A stretch of DNA of 21,335 nucleotides, taken from an uncultured Desulfomonile sp. GTDB taxonomy: Bacteria; Desulfobacterota; Desulfomonilia; Desulfomonilales; Desulfomonilaceae. The translations under genes and the position numbers were made by a program. This document shows, one piece after another, positions 1 to 7,215 of the stretch. Where the stretch lies: the NCBI GenBank assembly GCA_937915285.1, contig CALDNG010000400.1:1-21335 (forward strand), in the 5' to 3' direction. How positions within the stretch are numbered: the first letter of the stretch is position 1; each line of letters starts with the position of its first letter. The notes beneath the pieces are model-generated. The model ran no database searches and was not told the DNA's origin. It saw only the letters and a list, made by a program, of their open reading frames with translations.

Positions 1-467
1 CAGTTTTCCCCCTGGTTGTTTAAAAATCTGCAAAACTCACGAACCGAAACCTCGCGCTTTGCTATGTAGAAATCCTTGACTAAAACCTCATGGGTTGGAC
101 GTTCATCAATCCTGCCTGATTTATCCGGACTGCCCATGGTGTAAGCGCCCGATGGGATAAATACCATGCCGGAATATTTTCCAGAGCCATCGACAATTCC
201 TGAAAAACTTATGTTAATTCGCTTTGAATCAGGAACGGTTTCTGTGTCTTCTCTATCCGGGAGTGGAGGAAGCGGAACAGACAAGCCCCCTGGACAACCC
301 GGGAGTAATGGGCAGGGGGCTTGGGGCGAATTGTCAGTGGCATAGGCCAGAAGACGGGGCTGGATGGAGGTAGCCTTCCAATTGGCGCAACAGTTCTGAT
401 GTGCCGAAAATATGCAGAACAGAGTTGTCAGAAAGGTTAGGGATTGCCTTGAAAGGAACTTGTTCAT
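1..467 (-). CDS. Exported FGE-sulfatase (SUMF1-fold) domain protein, N-terminal part, runs off left edge
   Basis: This open reading frame starts at ATG 467-465 and stays open to the window edge (155 codons plus two bases). Residues 1 to about 28 (MNKFLSRQ, then a hydrophobic stretch ending in Ala) look like a Sec signal peptide. A Pro/Cys-rich linker follows. From about residue 100 the text GMVFIPSGAYTMGS, then DERPTHEV and FYIAKREVSVREF, matches the start of the formylglycine-generating-enzyme/SUMF1 fold, where these strands recur across the family. The catalytic C-terminal half lies outside the window, so it cannot be said whether it is a true sulfatase-activating enzyme, a C-type-lectin-like binding protein or another family member. 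It lies downstream of hoxH in the same direction, separated by 160 bp and a stem-loop, so it is probably a separate unit. No strong ribosome binding site is seen. The fold is confident; the function is open. Confidence 0.8.
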   Translation of the reverse strand, partial: MNKFLSRQSLTFLTTLFCIFSAHQNCCANWKATSIQPRLLAYATDNSPQAPCPLLPGCPGGLSVPLPPLPDREDTETVPDSKRINISFSGIVDGSGKYSGMVFIPSGAYTMGSPDKSGRIDERPTHEVLVKDFYIAKREVSVREFCRFLNNQGEN

Positions 468-501
468 AATTCAGAATACTGACAGAAACAAATAAGATTT
501 C

Positions 502-550
502 ATTCTGCCGATAGCCTCCACGGTTTCCTGTTGAATGCTGTCGGCAGAAT
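502..550 (-). terminator. Stem-loop downstream of hoxH, possible terminator
   Basis: Two 14-base arms at 502-515 and 537-550 are complementary except for one position (a G:U pair when read as minus-strand RNA), enclosing a 21-base loop. On the minus strand the bases that follow are A/T-rich with scattered T's but no clean T run. It sits in the 160-bp gap between hoxH and the FGE-domain gene and may end or attenuate the hox transcript. It could equally be an mRNA-stabilising hairpin. Confidence 0.4.
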
Positions 551-627
551 TGACCAACTCAGGATGTAACACACAAAACATAAGAATAGAACATTCCACT
601 GTCAGACTATGGTTGACCTGTCATTCA

Positions 628-2046
628 TCAGATTTCATCCAGCGTTGTTCCGTCGGAACCCACTAGCCTTATTGAAATCGGCGACTTGCCGTTTATTGCA
701 TGAGTAGAGCAGCTCAAACATGGATCGAACGCGCGTATAACGCCCTCTATCCTGTTTCTTGCAGATTCAGTGATTTTACCGTCGGTAATGAATCGTTTAG
801 CCGCCTGAAGCACTCCCCTGTTCATGGCGAGATTGTTGTTGCCGGTTGCGACTATCATGTTGGCCCACGTTATCAGACCCTCCTTGTCCACTCGGTAATG
901 ATGGATGAGAGTTCCCCTTGGGGCCTCTACGACTCCTACTCCATCATAGTGGTTCGGCTGGGCAAAAGCCCTGACATGGTTTCCGAGAATGTCAGGGTCA
1001 TTCAACAAATTTTCGGCCAACTCTATGGAATAAAGGATCTCAATAAGTCTCGCATAATGATTGTAAAAAGAACTTAGCACGGCGCCTCGTTCAAGTGATC
1101 TGAATTCGGCCCATTCCTGGTCAGCCCGTGGAGTTCCGCATCCGTTGCACACATTTAATCTTGCGGCCGGTCCAGCCCTGTATATGCCATCCGGATAACC
1201 TAATGGCAGGTAATAAGGAGATTTCAGATACGACCATGACTCAACGGATTCACCGATGTGCTCGTAGTAATGAAACGGCTCAATGTCATCCTTTACGATA
1301 GTGCCCCTGGAATCCGTGAACCTCAGTTTTCCTTCCAGATGTTCGAGATTGCCGTCAGAATCCACCAATCCCATGAACATCGTAGGAAAATTGGAAAATG
1401 TCCTTATTTCCTCTCGAAAGTTCTCGATGGAAGCCTTGAACCAAGCAAGTGTTCTTTCCACTATGTCGTAAGCTTCTGCCATCAGGGGAATGAGTTCCTG
1501 CTGCTTTTCCTCGCTAAAAGGCTGATTGACTCCTCCTGGAACAACCCAGGACGGGTGTATTCTCTTGCCGGCAAAACTTTTGATGATCTCCTGCCCGATA
1601 GCACGTAGCCTCACCCCATCCCTTGCAATTGAAGGATGCGATTCTATTAGGCCAAAAATGTTGCGTTTCAGAGGATCTGAATCGAAACCGAGAAGCAGAT
1701 CAGGCGCAGATAGATGGAAGAAACTCAAAGCATGGGATTGTATGAATTCTCCACAGTTAAGCAGTCTCCGGAGCTTAACTGCCACATGGGGTATACGGAC
1801 CCCAAGAATTGCGTCGCATGCCTTTGCGGAGGCCAATGAGTGACTTATCGGGCAAATTCCGCAAATCCTTTCTACCAAAGAGGGCATCTCATAAAATGGC
1901 CTGCCCTCGCAGAGTTTTTCAAAACCTCTAAATTGGGTCACGTGGAATTTTGCGTCTTCGACGTTTCCAGCGTCATTAACCATTATGGTTATTTTTCCGT
2001 GACCCTCTACTCTAGTTACAGGCTTTATAGTAATTGTCTCAGACAT
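628..2046 (-). CDS. hoxH: NAD-linked [NiFe] hydrogenase large (catalytic) subunit HoxH
   Basis: This 472-residue protein is the catalytic subunit of a cytoplasmic group 3d bidirectional hydrogenase and carries the Ni-Fe(CN)2CO site. The N-terminal L1 motif RICGICPISH (residues 60-69) supplies Cys62 and Cys65. The C-terminal L2 motif DPCLSCSTH (441-449) supplies Cys443, Cys446 and His449. A 23-residue tail after His449 is the peptide normally cut off by a dedicated endopeptidase (HoxW type) after nickel insertion. No such protease gene lies in this window. The ATG at 2046 is preceded by AGGAGA at suitable spacing. It is the last gene of hoxEFUYH, 20 bp after hoxY. All metal ligands are present, so the subunit should be active. 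Assignment to HoxH rather than a methyl-viologen-type (MvhA) subunit rests on the complete hoxEFUY partners. Confidence 0.95.
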   Translation of the reverse strand: MSETITIKPVTRVEGHGKITIMVNDAGNVEDAKFHVTQFRGFEKLCEGRPFYEMPSLVERICGICPISHSLASAKACDAILGVRIPHVAVKLRRLLNCGEFIQSHALSFFHLSAPDLLLGFDSDPLKRNIFGLIESHPSIARDGVRLRAIGQEIIKSFAGKRIHPSWVVPGGVNQPFSEEKQQELIPLMAEAYDIVERTLAWFKASIENFREEIRTFSNFPTMFMGLVDSDGNLEHLEGKLRFTDSRGTIVKDDIEPFHYYEHIGESVESWSYLKSPYYLPLGYPDGIYRAGPAARLNVCNGCGTPRADQEWAEFRSLERGAVLSSFYNHYARLIEILYSIELAENLLNDPDILGNHVRAFAQPNHYDGVGVVEAPRGTLIHHYRVDKEGLITWANMIVATGNNNLAMNRGVLQAAKRFITDGKITESARNRIEGVIRAFDPCLSCSTHAINGKSPISIRLVGSDGTTLDEI

Positions 2047-2066
2047 GGAACGAATCTCCTGCTCAA

Positions 2067-2600
2067 TTATGCCCCAAATCTTGTTTTACCGTTAAGCTCA
2101 GGATGCTCTCCTGCCAGCAATTGAGTTAACGCGCTATAAATAGCGTCTGCTGGTGGGGGACATCCCTGCAGAAAAACGTCCACCTTTACAAATTCATGGA
2201 CCGGTCTGGCGACTTTCATGAGTTTGGGAATGTTTTTATCTGGCCGATGATTGTTGTTGGTTGCGTTTTCCATGTAGGAACGATCCAGAACCTCTTTACT
2301 GTCATAGCGATTTCTCATTGCCGGGACATTAGCTGATACGGCGCAGTCTCCAAAGCTGATGAGTACCTTTGTCTTTTTCCTGATGTCGAGGATCTCCTCT
2401 ACATCCGCCTCTGAGCTTACAGCTCCTTCTACGAGGGTAACATCGACATCTTCCGGGAACTCTTTACTATCGACCAGCGGACTGTAAACGAGTTCGATCA
2501 ATGGCGCTATTTCCAGGATTCTCTCGTCGATATCCAGGAAGGACATGTGACAGCCTGAACACGCGTCCAGCCAAGTGGTGGCGACTCGGGCCCTGCTCAT
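2067..2600 (-). CDS. hoxY: NAD-linked [NiFe] hydrogenase small subunit HoxY
   Basis: This 177-residue protein carries the proximal [4Fe-4S] cluster that passes electrons between the Ni-Fe site of HoxH and the diaphorase module. The cluster ligands are visible as ACSGC (Cys14, Cys17), GDCA (Cys86) and QGCPPP (Cys147), the arrangement of the short HoxY/MvhG-type small subunits. There is no Tat signal and no medial or distal cluster domain, so the enzyme is cytoplasmic. The ATG at 2600-2598 overlaps the TGA stop of hoxU (ATGA), which implies translational coupling. The length is normal for the family. Confidence 0.94.
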   Translation of the reverse strand: MSRARVATTWLDACSGCHMSFLDIDERILEIAPLIELVYSPLVDSKEFPEDVDVTLVEGAVSSEADVEEILDIRKKTKVLISFGDCAVSANVPAMRNRYDSKEVLDRSYMENATNNNHRPDKNIPKLMKVARPVHEFVKVDVFLQGCPPPADAIYSALTQLLAGEHPELNGKTRFGA

Positions 2601-3358
2601 CTTAGTTCCTCCTTTCGCATCATCTCAAGATAAGGAAGAAACTGCCTCTTCTTGGTCATCTCGGCGACAGACTTTCCTTTCTCTGTTAATGCGGCGGTGG
2701 GGCAGACGTGAACACACTTGCCGCAGCCGGTGCATGTCTCGGAGGATCCCCAAGGCTGGTTCAGATCAGTGATCACTCTTGAGAGAATACCTCTGCTCAT
2801 GATGTCCCATGTGTGGGCTCCCTCTATCTCATCACAGACCCTCACGCAGCGAAGGCACAGAACACACCTGTTGTGGTCTATAGAGAATCTTTCATGAGTG
2901 GCGTCTATCTCATGTTTGGGATAGAGATAGTCATAGTGCACGTGTGTTATTCCCAGGTCCACCGTCAGTTGCTGCAAATCACAACGCCCATTGGAGACAC
3001 AAACCGAGCAGACGTGATTTCGTTCTGTCAGGATTAGTTCGAGAATTCTTTTCCTGTAATTTTGGACACGTTCAGAATTTGTAATCACCTCCATGTCCTG
3101 TCGTGGTATGGTGACACAGGCTGGAGCGAGCCTCGGAGAGTTTTTTATCTCTACCAGACAGAGGCGGCACGCCCCTCGCTCCGAAAGTCCCTCAAGGTGG
3201 CATAATGTCGGGATAAATATCCCGTTCTGACGTGCTACCGTCAATATTGTCTCATCTTCCCGCGCTGTAACATCCCTGTCATCAATTTTGAATGTTACAA
3301 CCTTAACGGGATGCACATCCCTCTCTAGCGCAGTCTGGAGAAATGCCGGTGGTCTCAT
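2597..3358 (-). CDS. hoxU: Hydrogenase diaphorase iron-sulfur subunit HoxU
   Basis: A NuoG-N-terminus-like electron relay of 253 residues. Domains in order are a plant-type [2Fe-2S] ferredoxin fold (Cys53, Cys64, Cys67, Cys81), a His-Cys3 [4Fe-4S] site (His115, Cys117, Cys120, Cys126) and a two-cluster ferredoxin domain (Cys165/168/171/175 and Cys209/212/215/219). It links HoxF (NADH side) to HoxY (H2 side). The start is placed at ATG 3358-3356: it overlaps the hoxF stop as ATGA and has GGAGG about 7 bases upstream. A longer in-frame extension to 3406 has no comparable site and would overlap hoxF by 52 bases. Every expected cluster ligand is present. Confidence 0.93.
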   Translation of the reverse strand: MRPPAFLQTALERDVHPVKVVTFKIDDRDVTAREDETILTVARQNGIFIPTLCHLEGLSERGACRLCLVEIKNSPRLAPACVTIPRQDMEVITNSERVQNYRKRILELILTERNHVCSVCVSNGRCDLQQLTVDLGITHVHYDYLYPKHEIDATHERFSIDHNRCVLCLRCVRVCDEIEGAHTWDIMSRGILSRVITDLNQPWGSSETCTGCGKCVHVCPTAALTEKGKSVAEMTKKRQFLPYLEMMRKEELR

Positions 3359-5007
3359 TTTTGCTCCTCCGCATGGTTGTTCATCCTGCAGGCGCAGGAG
3401 GGGCAAGTGTGATCGTCCGTGTGAGCTTTATACTCATTCAGGAAGTATTTCATGGTGCTCAGAACCGGGTTTGGAGCAGTTTGTCCCAACCCGCACAGAC
3501 TCGTATTTTTTACCAGATCGCATAATTCATCCAGTAATTCCAGATCAGAAGGTTTACCTTCACCTTCGGTAATTTTTTTGAGGGTGTTATAAATTTGGGC
3601 GGTTCCGATCCGGCAGGGGGCGCATTTTCCACATGATTCGGTCATGCAGAATTCCACAAAGAACCTGGCCACATCCACCATGCACGAAGATTCGTCCATT
3701 ATGATTAGTCCGCCGGAGCCCATTATGGATCCAGCTTGCGCCAGGGATTCATAATCCATACTCATGTCCAGAAATCGCTCAGGTAAGCAGCCCCCTGAAG
3801 GTCCCCCGGACTGCACGGCCTTGAATCTTCGGTCACCCTGTATTCCGCCTCCAATCTCGTATATTATCACACGCAACGAGGTGCCCATAGGCACTTCAAT
3901 CAGACCCGTGTTTTTTACGTGGCCCGCCAGGGCGAACACTTTTGTCCCCTTGCTTTTTCCGACACCTATGGATGCGAACCAGTCTCCACCCTTTCGTATT
4001 ATTGGGGCAATGTTCGCAAAGGTTTCAACATTGTTGATGAGGGTCGGGTATCCCCATAGGCCGTGCTCGGCAGGATATGGTGGACGTGGCCTGGGACTGC
4101 CACGACGACCTTCGATGCTGGCAAGCAGCGCAGTTTCCTCTCCGCAGACAAAAGCCCCAGCTCCAAGCCTTACCTTGACATCGAAACTGAAGGTTGTGTT
4201 GAAAATGTTGTGTCCGATCACACCTAACCGTTCAGCCCTGGCAATTGCTGTCCTGATTCTCTTCACTGCCAGGGGGTACTCCGCCCGAAGATAGATGAAT
4301 CCGTAACTTGCCCCCACAGCAACCGCCGCTATTGCCATGCCTTCGAGCACCCTGTGAGGGTCACTCTCCAGAACGCTCCTATCCATGAAGGCTCCAGGAT
4401 CCCCTTCATCAGCGTTACACACCACAAATTTAATCGAGCCACCTGCCTTGGCAACAGTGGTCCATTTTAAACCGGTCGGGAATCCGGCCCCGCCTCTACC
4501 CCTGAGACCGCTTCGCACAACCTGATCGACAACCTCGTTGGGAGTCATCAGCCTCAGCGCGGTATAAAGGGCTTCATAACCATTCTCAGAGATGTAGTCT
4601 TCAACACTTTCCGGATCTATTTTCCCGCAGTTCTCCAGCACTATCTTCTCTCGTTTTCGGAAAAACGGCTGCTCCAGGGAACATTCGAGCCTGGATATCG
4701 GACTGCCGCCGAGGGATTCCAAAATGTCTGAGGCGTCTGAGACCTCAACCCCCTTGTAAAGAACACCGTCCGGCTCTATAGACACCAGCGGTCCGGCTGA
4801 ACATAAACCAAGACATCCAACGCCTTTTACCTGGCACCAACTCTCCAATCCACGGCGACTAACCTCTTTCTCAAGGGCATCCTTCACCAGCCCGCTTTGA
4901 CATGACAGACAACCGGCCGCAACGCACACGTGGATTCGATGTCTGAAACCTTCCTGTTTCTCTTTCTCAAGCCTGCCAATGTCCTGCAATTCCTCAATCG
5001 TCATCAT
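3355..5007 (-). CDS. hoxF: Hydrogenase diaphorase NADH/FMN-binding subunit HoxF
   Basis: The 550-residue flavoprotein of the Hox complex, homologous to NuoF with an N-terminal NuoE-like domain. Residues 25-100 hold a thioredoxin-like [2Fe-2S] site (Cys28, Cys33, Cys65, Cys69). The glycine-rich NADH/FMN region [13 protein letters not shown] follows, then [10 protein letters not shown] and a second conserved block [14 protein letters not shown]. An SLBB-type segment leads to the [4Fe-4S] site SCGKCAPC (Cys459, Cys462, Cys465) with Cys505. The protein ends in a short tail CPSCAC (535-540). Related HndC-type subunits continue here into a ferredoxin domain, which is absent. It starts with tandem ATGs (5007 or 5004) after GGGAGGTGG and overlaps hoxE by 14 bases. 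It exchanges electrons with NAD(H). Confidence 0.94.
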   Translation of the reverse strand: MMTIEELQDIGRLEKEKQEGFRHRIHVCVAAGCLSCQSGLVKDALEKEVSRRGLESWCQVKGVGCLGLCSAGPLVSIEPDGVLYKGVEVSDASDILESLGGSPISRLECSLEQPFFRKREKIVLENCGKIDPESVEDYISENGYEALYTALRLMTPNEVVDQVVRSGLRGRGGAGFPTGLKWTTVAKAGGSIKFVVCNADEGDPGAFMDRSVLESDPHRVLEGMAIAAVAVGASYGFIYLRAEYPLAVKRIRTAIARAERLGVIGHNIFNTTFSFDVKVRLGAGAFVCGEETALLASIEGRRGSPRPRPPYPAEHGLWGYPTLINNVETFANIAPIIRKGGDWFASIGVGKSKGTKVFALAGHVKNTGLIEVPMGTSLRVIIYEIGGGIQGDRRFKAVQSGGPSGGCLPERFLDMSMDYESLAQAGSIMGSGGLIIMDESSCMVDVARFFVEFCMTESCGKCAPCRIGTAQIYNTLKKITEGEGKPSDLELLDELCDLVKNTSLCGLGQTAPNPVLSTMKYFLNEYKAHTDDHTCPSCACRMNNHAEEQK

Positions 5008-5500
5008 GGCGCCACCTCCCTAATTGAGCCATAACTGACGCAGGGGTCATTTTGCCCTTCACTTCCCCATCAAAAACCACAGCGGGCGCCAAACCACAGG
5101 ATCCCATACATCTGGCTGTCAGCAATGACACTTTGTTATCAGGAGTGGTCTGATTCTCAGATATTCCAAGATCTTCCCTTACCTGCTTAAGTATTGCGGA
5201 TGATCCGGCGATGTAACACGCAGTCCCTGTGCAGACTACGCATGTGTGCTCGCCAGGAGGTTTTAAACTAAAAAAGTGATAGAATGTGGCTACACCGTAA
5301 ACTCGGCTTAAAGGCAGGCGCAAGGACTGTGCGACGTATTTCAGGGCGTCCAGATCCAGGTATCCGAATGACTCCTGGATTACATGCAGAGTTTCTATCA
5401 ACGCGTCTGGCCTCCCACCGTGCATGCGCATGGTGCGGTTCACCAGCCTCCATCGCCTATCCTCAGACTTTTCTGACTTTACAGGGCTTGGATTTGCCAT
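4994..5500 (-). CDS. hoxE: Hydrogenase diaphorase [2Fe-2S] subunit HoxE
   Basis: A 168-residue NuoE-like thioredoxin-fold ferredoxin, the first gene of the hox operon. Cluster ligands are in CTGTAC (Cys90, Cys95) and CMGSC (Cys131, Cys135). The helical N-terminal part with LxxIQESFGYL is typical of NuoE/HoxE. In cyanobacterial enzymes HoxE accompanies HoxF and may bind ferredoxin or adjust electron transfer; that role is inferred here. The start ATG at 5500 has GAGGGG about 8 bases upstream. A 367-bp gap precedes it and must hold the operon promoter. Confidence 0.93.
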   Translation of the reverse strand: MANPSPVKSEKSEDRRWRLVNRTMRMHGGRPDALIETLHVIQESFGYLDLDALKYVAQSLRLPLSRVYGVATFYHFFSLKPPGEHTCVVCTGTACYIAGSSAILKQVREDLGISENQTTPDNKVSLLTARCMGSCGLAPAVVFDGEVKGKMTPASVMAQLGRWRHDDD

Positions 5501-5595
5501 CGGCTTAACCCCTCAATAAAAGATTAGGTCTGCTTATTCGGGCTTAAATGGACAAATTTTCAGTGTTAAATAAAACTCCAGAATTTTAGACAATT

Positions 5596-5660
5596 CCTAA
5601 TGGGCAGCGTATCTGTGAATTCGGCAAAACCGGTGTCTAGTATCGCCGAACACCATTAGG
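5596..5660. repeat. Nested inverted repeats upstream of hoxE
   Basis: An outer pair CCTAATGG (5596-5603) and CCATTAGG (5653-5660) is exactly complementary. It encloses an inner exact pair TTCGGC (5620-5625) and GCCGAA (5645-5650). The set lies immediately upstream of the candidate hox promoter, so it could be a protein-binding site for an activator. It would be a folded leader only if transcription starts further upstream. Confidence 0.4.
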
Positions 5661-5760
5661 TACTTATTGTAACTTATCCGAAAAATATTGAAACGAATAA
5701 TCTACAAGGTATGAATAAATTAAGGCTGGTATTGTGGTGGGGCATGAGTGGACCGGGCCT

Positions 5761-5813
5761 GAAAACAGAAAGCCGACTCAACATTGATTCAATTAGTATG
5801 TTGGAGTCGGCTT
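5761..5813 (-). terminator. Probable terminator of the short minus-strand gene at 5868-6077
   Basis: Arms AGCCGACTC (5771-5779) and GAGTCGGCT (5805-5813) form a perfect 9-bp stem. It extends by AACAT/ATGTT across a one-base bulge. Read on the minus strand, the stem is followed by TTCTGTTTTC, a T-rich stretch expected of a Rho-independent terminator. It lies 54 bases after the stop codon of the small gene and upstream of the hox promoter region, so it would insulate the two units. Confidence 0.6.
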
Positions 5814-5867
5814 CGCCTAACTATCTAATATAAATTATTTTTAGCACATCATATCAATTATGTTTCC

Positions 5868-6077
5868 TTAGTGGTAACCCCTACCGCAATAAGGGGAATC
5901 AGCAAATTCAGGGGTTCCGCAAATTACTGTCCTTACAGGCTCTTCATGAGAGGCGACCCATCGCCCAAAGTCATCTTCCTCGGGCCAAACCTCTACGCTA
6001 GGTCTATGGTTGGCTCCCTCTATTCGGTCGCCAAATCCCTCATTTATTCCATCTACGAATTCTTCTCTTATAGCCAT
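5868..6077 (-). CDS. Small acidic Cys-containing protein of unknown function
   Basis: A 69-residue protein starting MAIREEFVDG and ending in SPYCGRGYH. I do not recognise it. The start at ATG 6077-6075 is supported by GGAGG about 9 bases upstream, inside a longer in-frame extension (to 6278) that has no such site. It is acidic in the middle (PEEDD), has no signal peptide or membrane segment, and has two cysteines about 11 residues apart near the C terminus within a Gly/Pro/aromatic-rich tail. A terminator-like hairpin follows. It lies 175 bp after the ankyrin-repeat gene on the same strand and may share its transcript. The small size and Cys-rich tail could suit a metal-binding or modified peptide, but no partner enzyme is visible, so no function is given. 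Confidence 0.6.
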   Translation of the reverse strand: MAIREEFVDGINEGFGDRIEGANHRPSVEVWPEEDDFGRWVASHEEPVRTVICGTPEFADSPYCGRGYH

Positions 6078-6252
6078 TGTATTATCCTCCGTTTTCACGG
6101 TTTCGGTCTCTTTGTAAGTAGAGATGCGCCGAAGCCAAAGAGGATTCATGGAAAATTTTTTTTGGAAAAGGTTTAGCCCGAAAGACCCGTCTACTTCAGA
6201 ATGCCCATTTATCGCGAACAACCGGCTTGTGCGATTGTTGTTTTCGTGCCCA

Positions 6253-6738
6253 TCATTCGGTAGCCCCAAGCCCCACAAGGTAATCCCTGATCTCGCTCAA
6301 GCCATTCTGATTGGCGTAGCTAACGGCTGTTTCATCATTTCGGTCTTTTGCGTTGACATTAGCGCCCCTGGCAACCAACATTTTTACAATGTCGAAATGA
6401 CCTTGTTTCGCAGCCTCCAGCAGGGGTGTCGATCCGTCAATATCCGCAAGGTTTGGATTTGCGTCCCTCTCAAGAAGCATGGAGACAGTTTTACTCATCC
6501 CTCGTTTAGAAGCTTCCAGAAGTGGGGTGGTTCCGTACTGATCACGAGCGTTAGGGTCGGCGCCGGCCTTGACCAGGCGCTCCACGTCGGAATTCAGACC
6601 TTTTTCCACAGCATCTATGAGGTTGAAGGTCTTCGAAGGAGACTGGGCGCCGGATTCAGTGATGATGACCAATACCACGGCCACGGCCACAAAAAGACCC
6701 AACATCATATAGCCAATTTTATTAAGCAAAGAACGCAT
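6253..6738 (-). CDS. Membrane-anchored ankyrin-repeat protein
   Basis: A 161-residue protein starting MRSLLNKIGY. Residues 8-27 form one hydrophobic helix, either an uncleaved anchor or a signal peptide ending near SGAQ. The rest is three to four ankyrin repeats (about 38-70, 71-102, 103-135 and 136-161) with the repeating TPLLEA and VxxLLxxGADPNAxD text, so they probably sit on the periplasmic side. Ankyrin repeats bind other proteins; the partner is unknown. The start is set at ATG 6738-6736 because AAGGAAG lies about 8 bases upstream. An in-frame extension to 6858 reads as noncoding-like sequence. It is separate from and divergent to fdhA. Confidence 0.82.
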   Translation of the reverse strand: MRSLLNKIGYMMLGLFVAVAVVLVIITESGAQSPSKTFNLIDAVEKGLNSDVERLVKAGADPNARDQYGTTPLLEASKRGMSKTVSMLLERDANPNLADIDGSTPLLEAAKQGHFDIVKMLVARGANVNAKDRNDETAVSYANQNGLSEIRDYLVGLGATE

Positions 6739-7005
6739 AACCGACTTCCTTTCAGATTCGCAAAAATTTCGCCGCATCCTGATTTCCCACATCATGAATC
6801 TAATTTTCAATATTTTTGTTTCAAATTCATGCCAAAACTTGGGGCTTTCTTGATTCACTGTCGGAATACCGTAAACGACGCGGAAAGCTTAGTCGATTTA
6901 ATTAATAATTACTTTATATTGACGTTCCTTCGATTGTAAGGGCTTTCAGCGGCAAACAAAAAAGCGACTATTTAAGCGTTTTGATGCTTGACTATGGCGC
7001 CAGGC

Positions 7006-7044
7006 TATGCCAAGATTGGCATATATGTCATTCACGACATATAT
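7006..7044. promoter_or_regulatory. Two adjoining palindromes, likely operator of fdhAB
   Basis: The first is TATGCCA (7006-7012), four bases, TGGCATA (7017-7023), a perfect 7-bp inverted repeat. The second is ATATATGTC (7021-7029), six bases, GACATATAT (7036-7044), a perfect 9-bp inverted repeat sharing three bases with the first. They cover the -10 and likely start point of the candidate fdhA promoter, where a dimeric repressor would act. Which regulator binds cannot be told from the sequence. Confidence 0.5.
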
Positions 7045-7080
7045 ACGAAGCTCTTCATATGAAAAACCATTTTTACTGGA

Positions 7081-7100
7081 TTCGTCAGTATTCTGACGGA
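7081..7100 (+). promoter_or_regulatory. Hairpin in the fdhA leader
   Basis: CGTCAG (7083-7088), four bases, CTGACG (7093-7098) is a perfect inverted repeat. As RNA it extends by a U:G and a U:A pair to 7081 and 7100. There is no T run after it, so it is not a typical terminator. It lies 116 bases before the fdhA start and could be a protein-binding site or a leader hairpin. Confidence 0.35.
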
Positions 7101-7215
7101 CTTGCTCCTCAGGGCGCTTTATTTGTGGTCGTTAATTTTGTTGACTACATGCCCTGAACAATCTCACCAAACCAAGTTGTTGCACAAAGCTACGTTTTGC
7201 AAGGAGGTATTCCGT

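Larger units (their letters stand above)
5501..5867 (-). promoter_or_regulatory. Intergenic region with the presumed hox operon promoter
   Basis: No gene is seen here. Reading the minus strand, a possible sigma-70 promoter is TTGTCT (5593-5588), a 17-base gap, then TTTAAC (5570-5565), about 65 bases before hoxE. The fit to consensus is only moderate. The rest holds the nested inverted repeats at 5596-5660 and the stem-loop at 5771-5813, listed separately. Confidence 0.35.
6739..7215. promoter_or_regulatory. Divergent intergenic region between the ankyrin gene and fdhA
   Basis: A 477-bp region with no credible gene. On the plus strand a candidate promoter for fdhA is TTGACT (6988-6993), 17 bases, then CAAGAT (7011-7016); the -35 is good and the -10 poor. 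Three palindromes follow (7006-7023, 7021-7044, 7081-7100), listed separately. AT-rich sequence around 6890-6920 may serve the minus-strand ankyrin gene, but no clear hexamers are seen. Confidence 0.4.

Noticed and set aside
700..1077. A plus-strand ORF of 125 codons and several others opposite hoxH
   Set aside because: They lie wholly antisense to a gene with all hydrogenase motifs, have no ribosome binding sites and no recognisable protein features.
5622..5638. A sigma-54-like site on the minus strand before hoxE (ACACCGG then TTTGC)
   Set aside because: The -12 GC is there, but the -24 element reads GA instead of the near-invariant GG, so it falls short of the consensus.
6124..6939. A 271-codon plus-strand ORF
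   Set aside because: It is the complement of the ankyrin-repeat gene, whose repeats are unmistakable; the plus-strand protein shows no domain or start signal.
6940..6965. A GG-N10-GC pattern before fdhA resembling a sigma-54 site
   Set aside because: Only the GG and GC match; the flanking bases of both elements do not.
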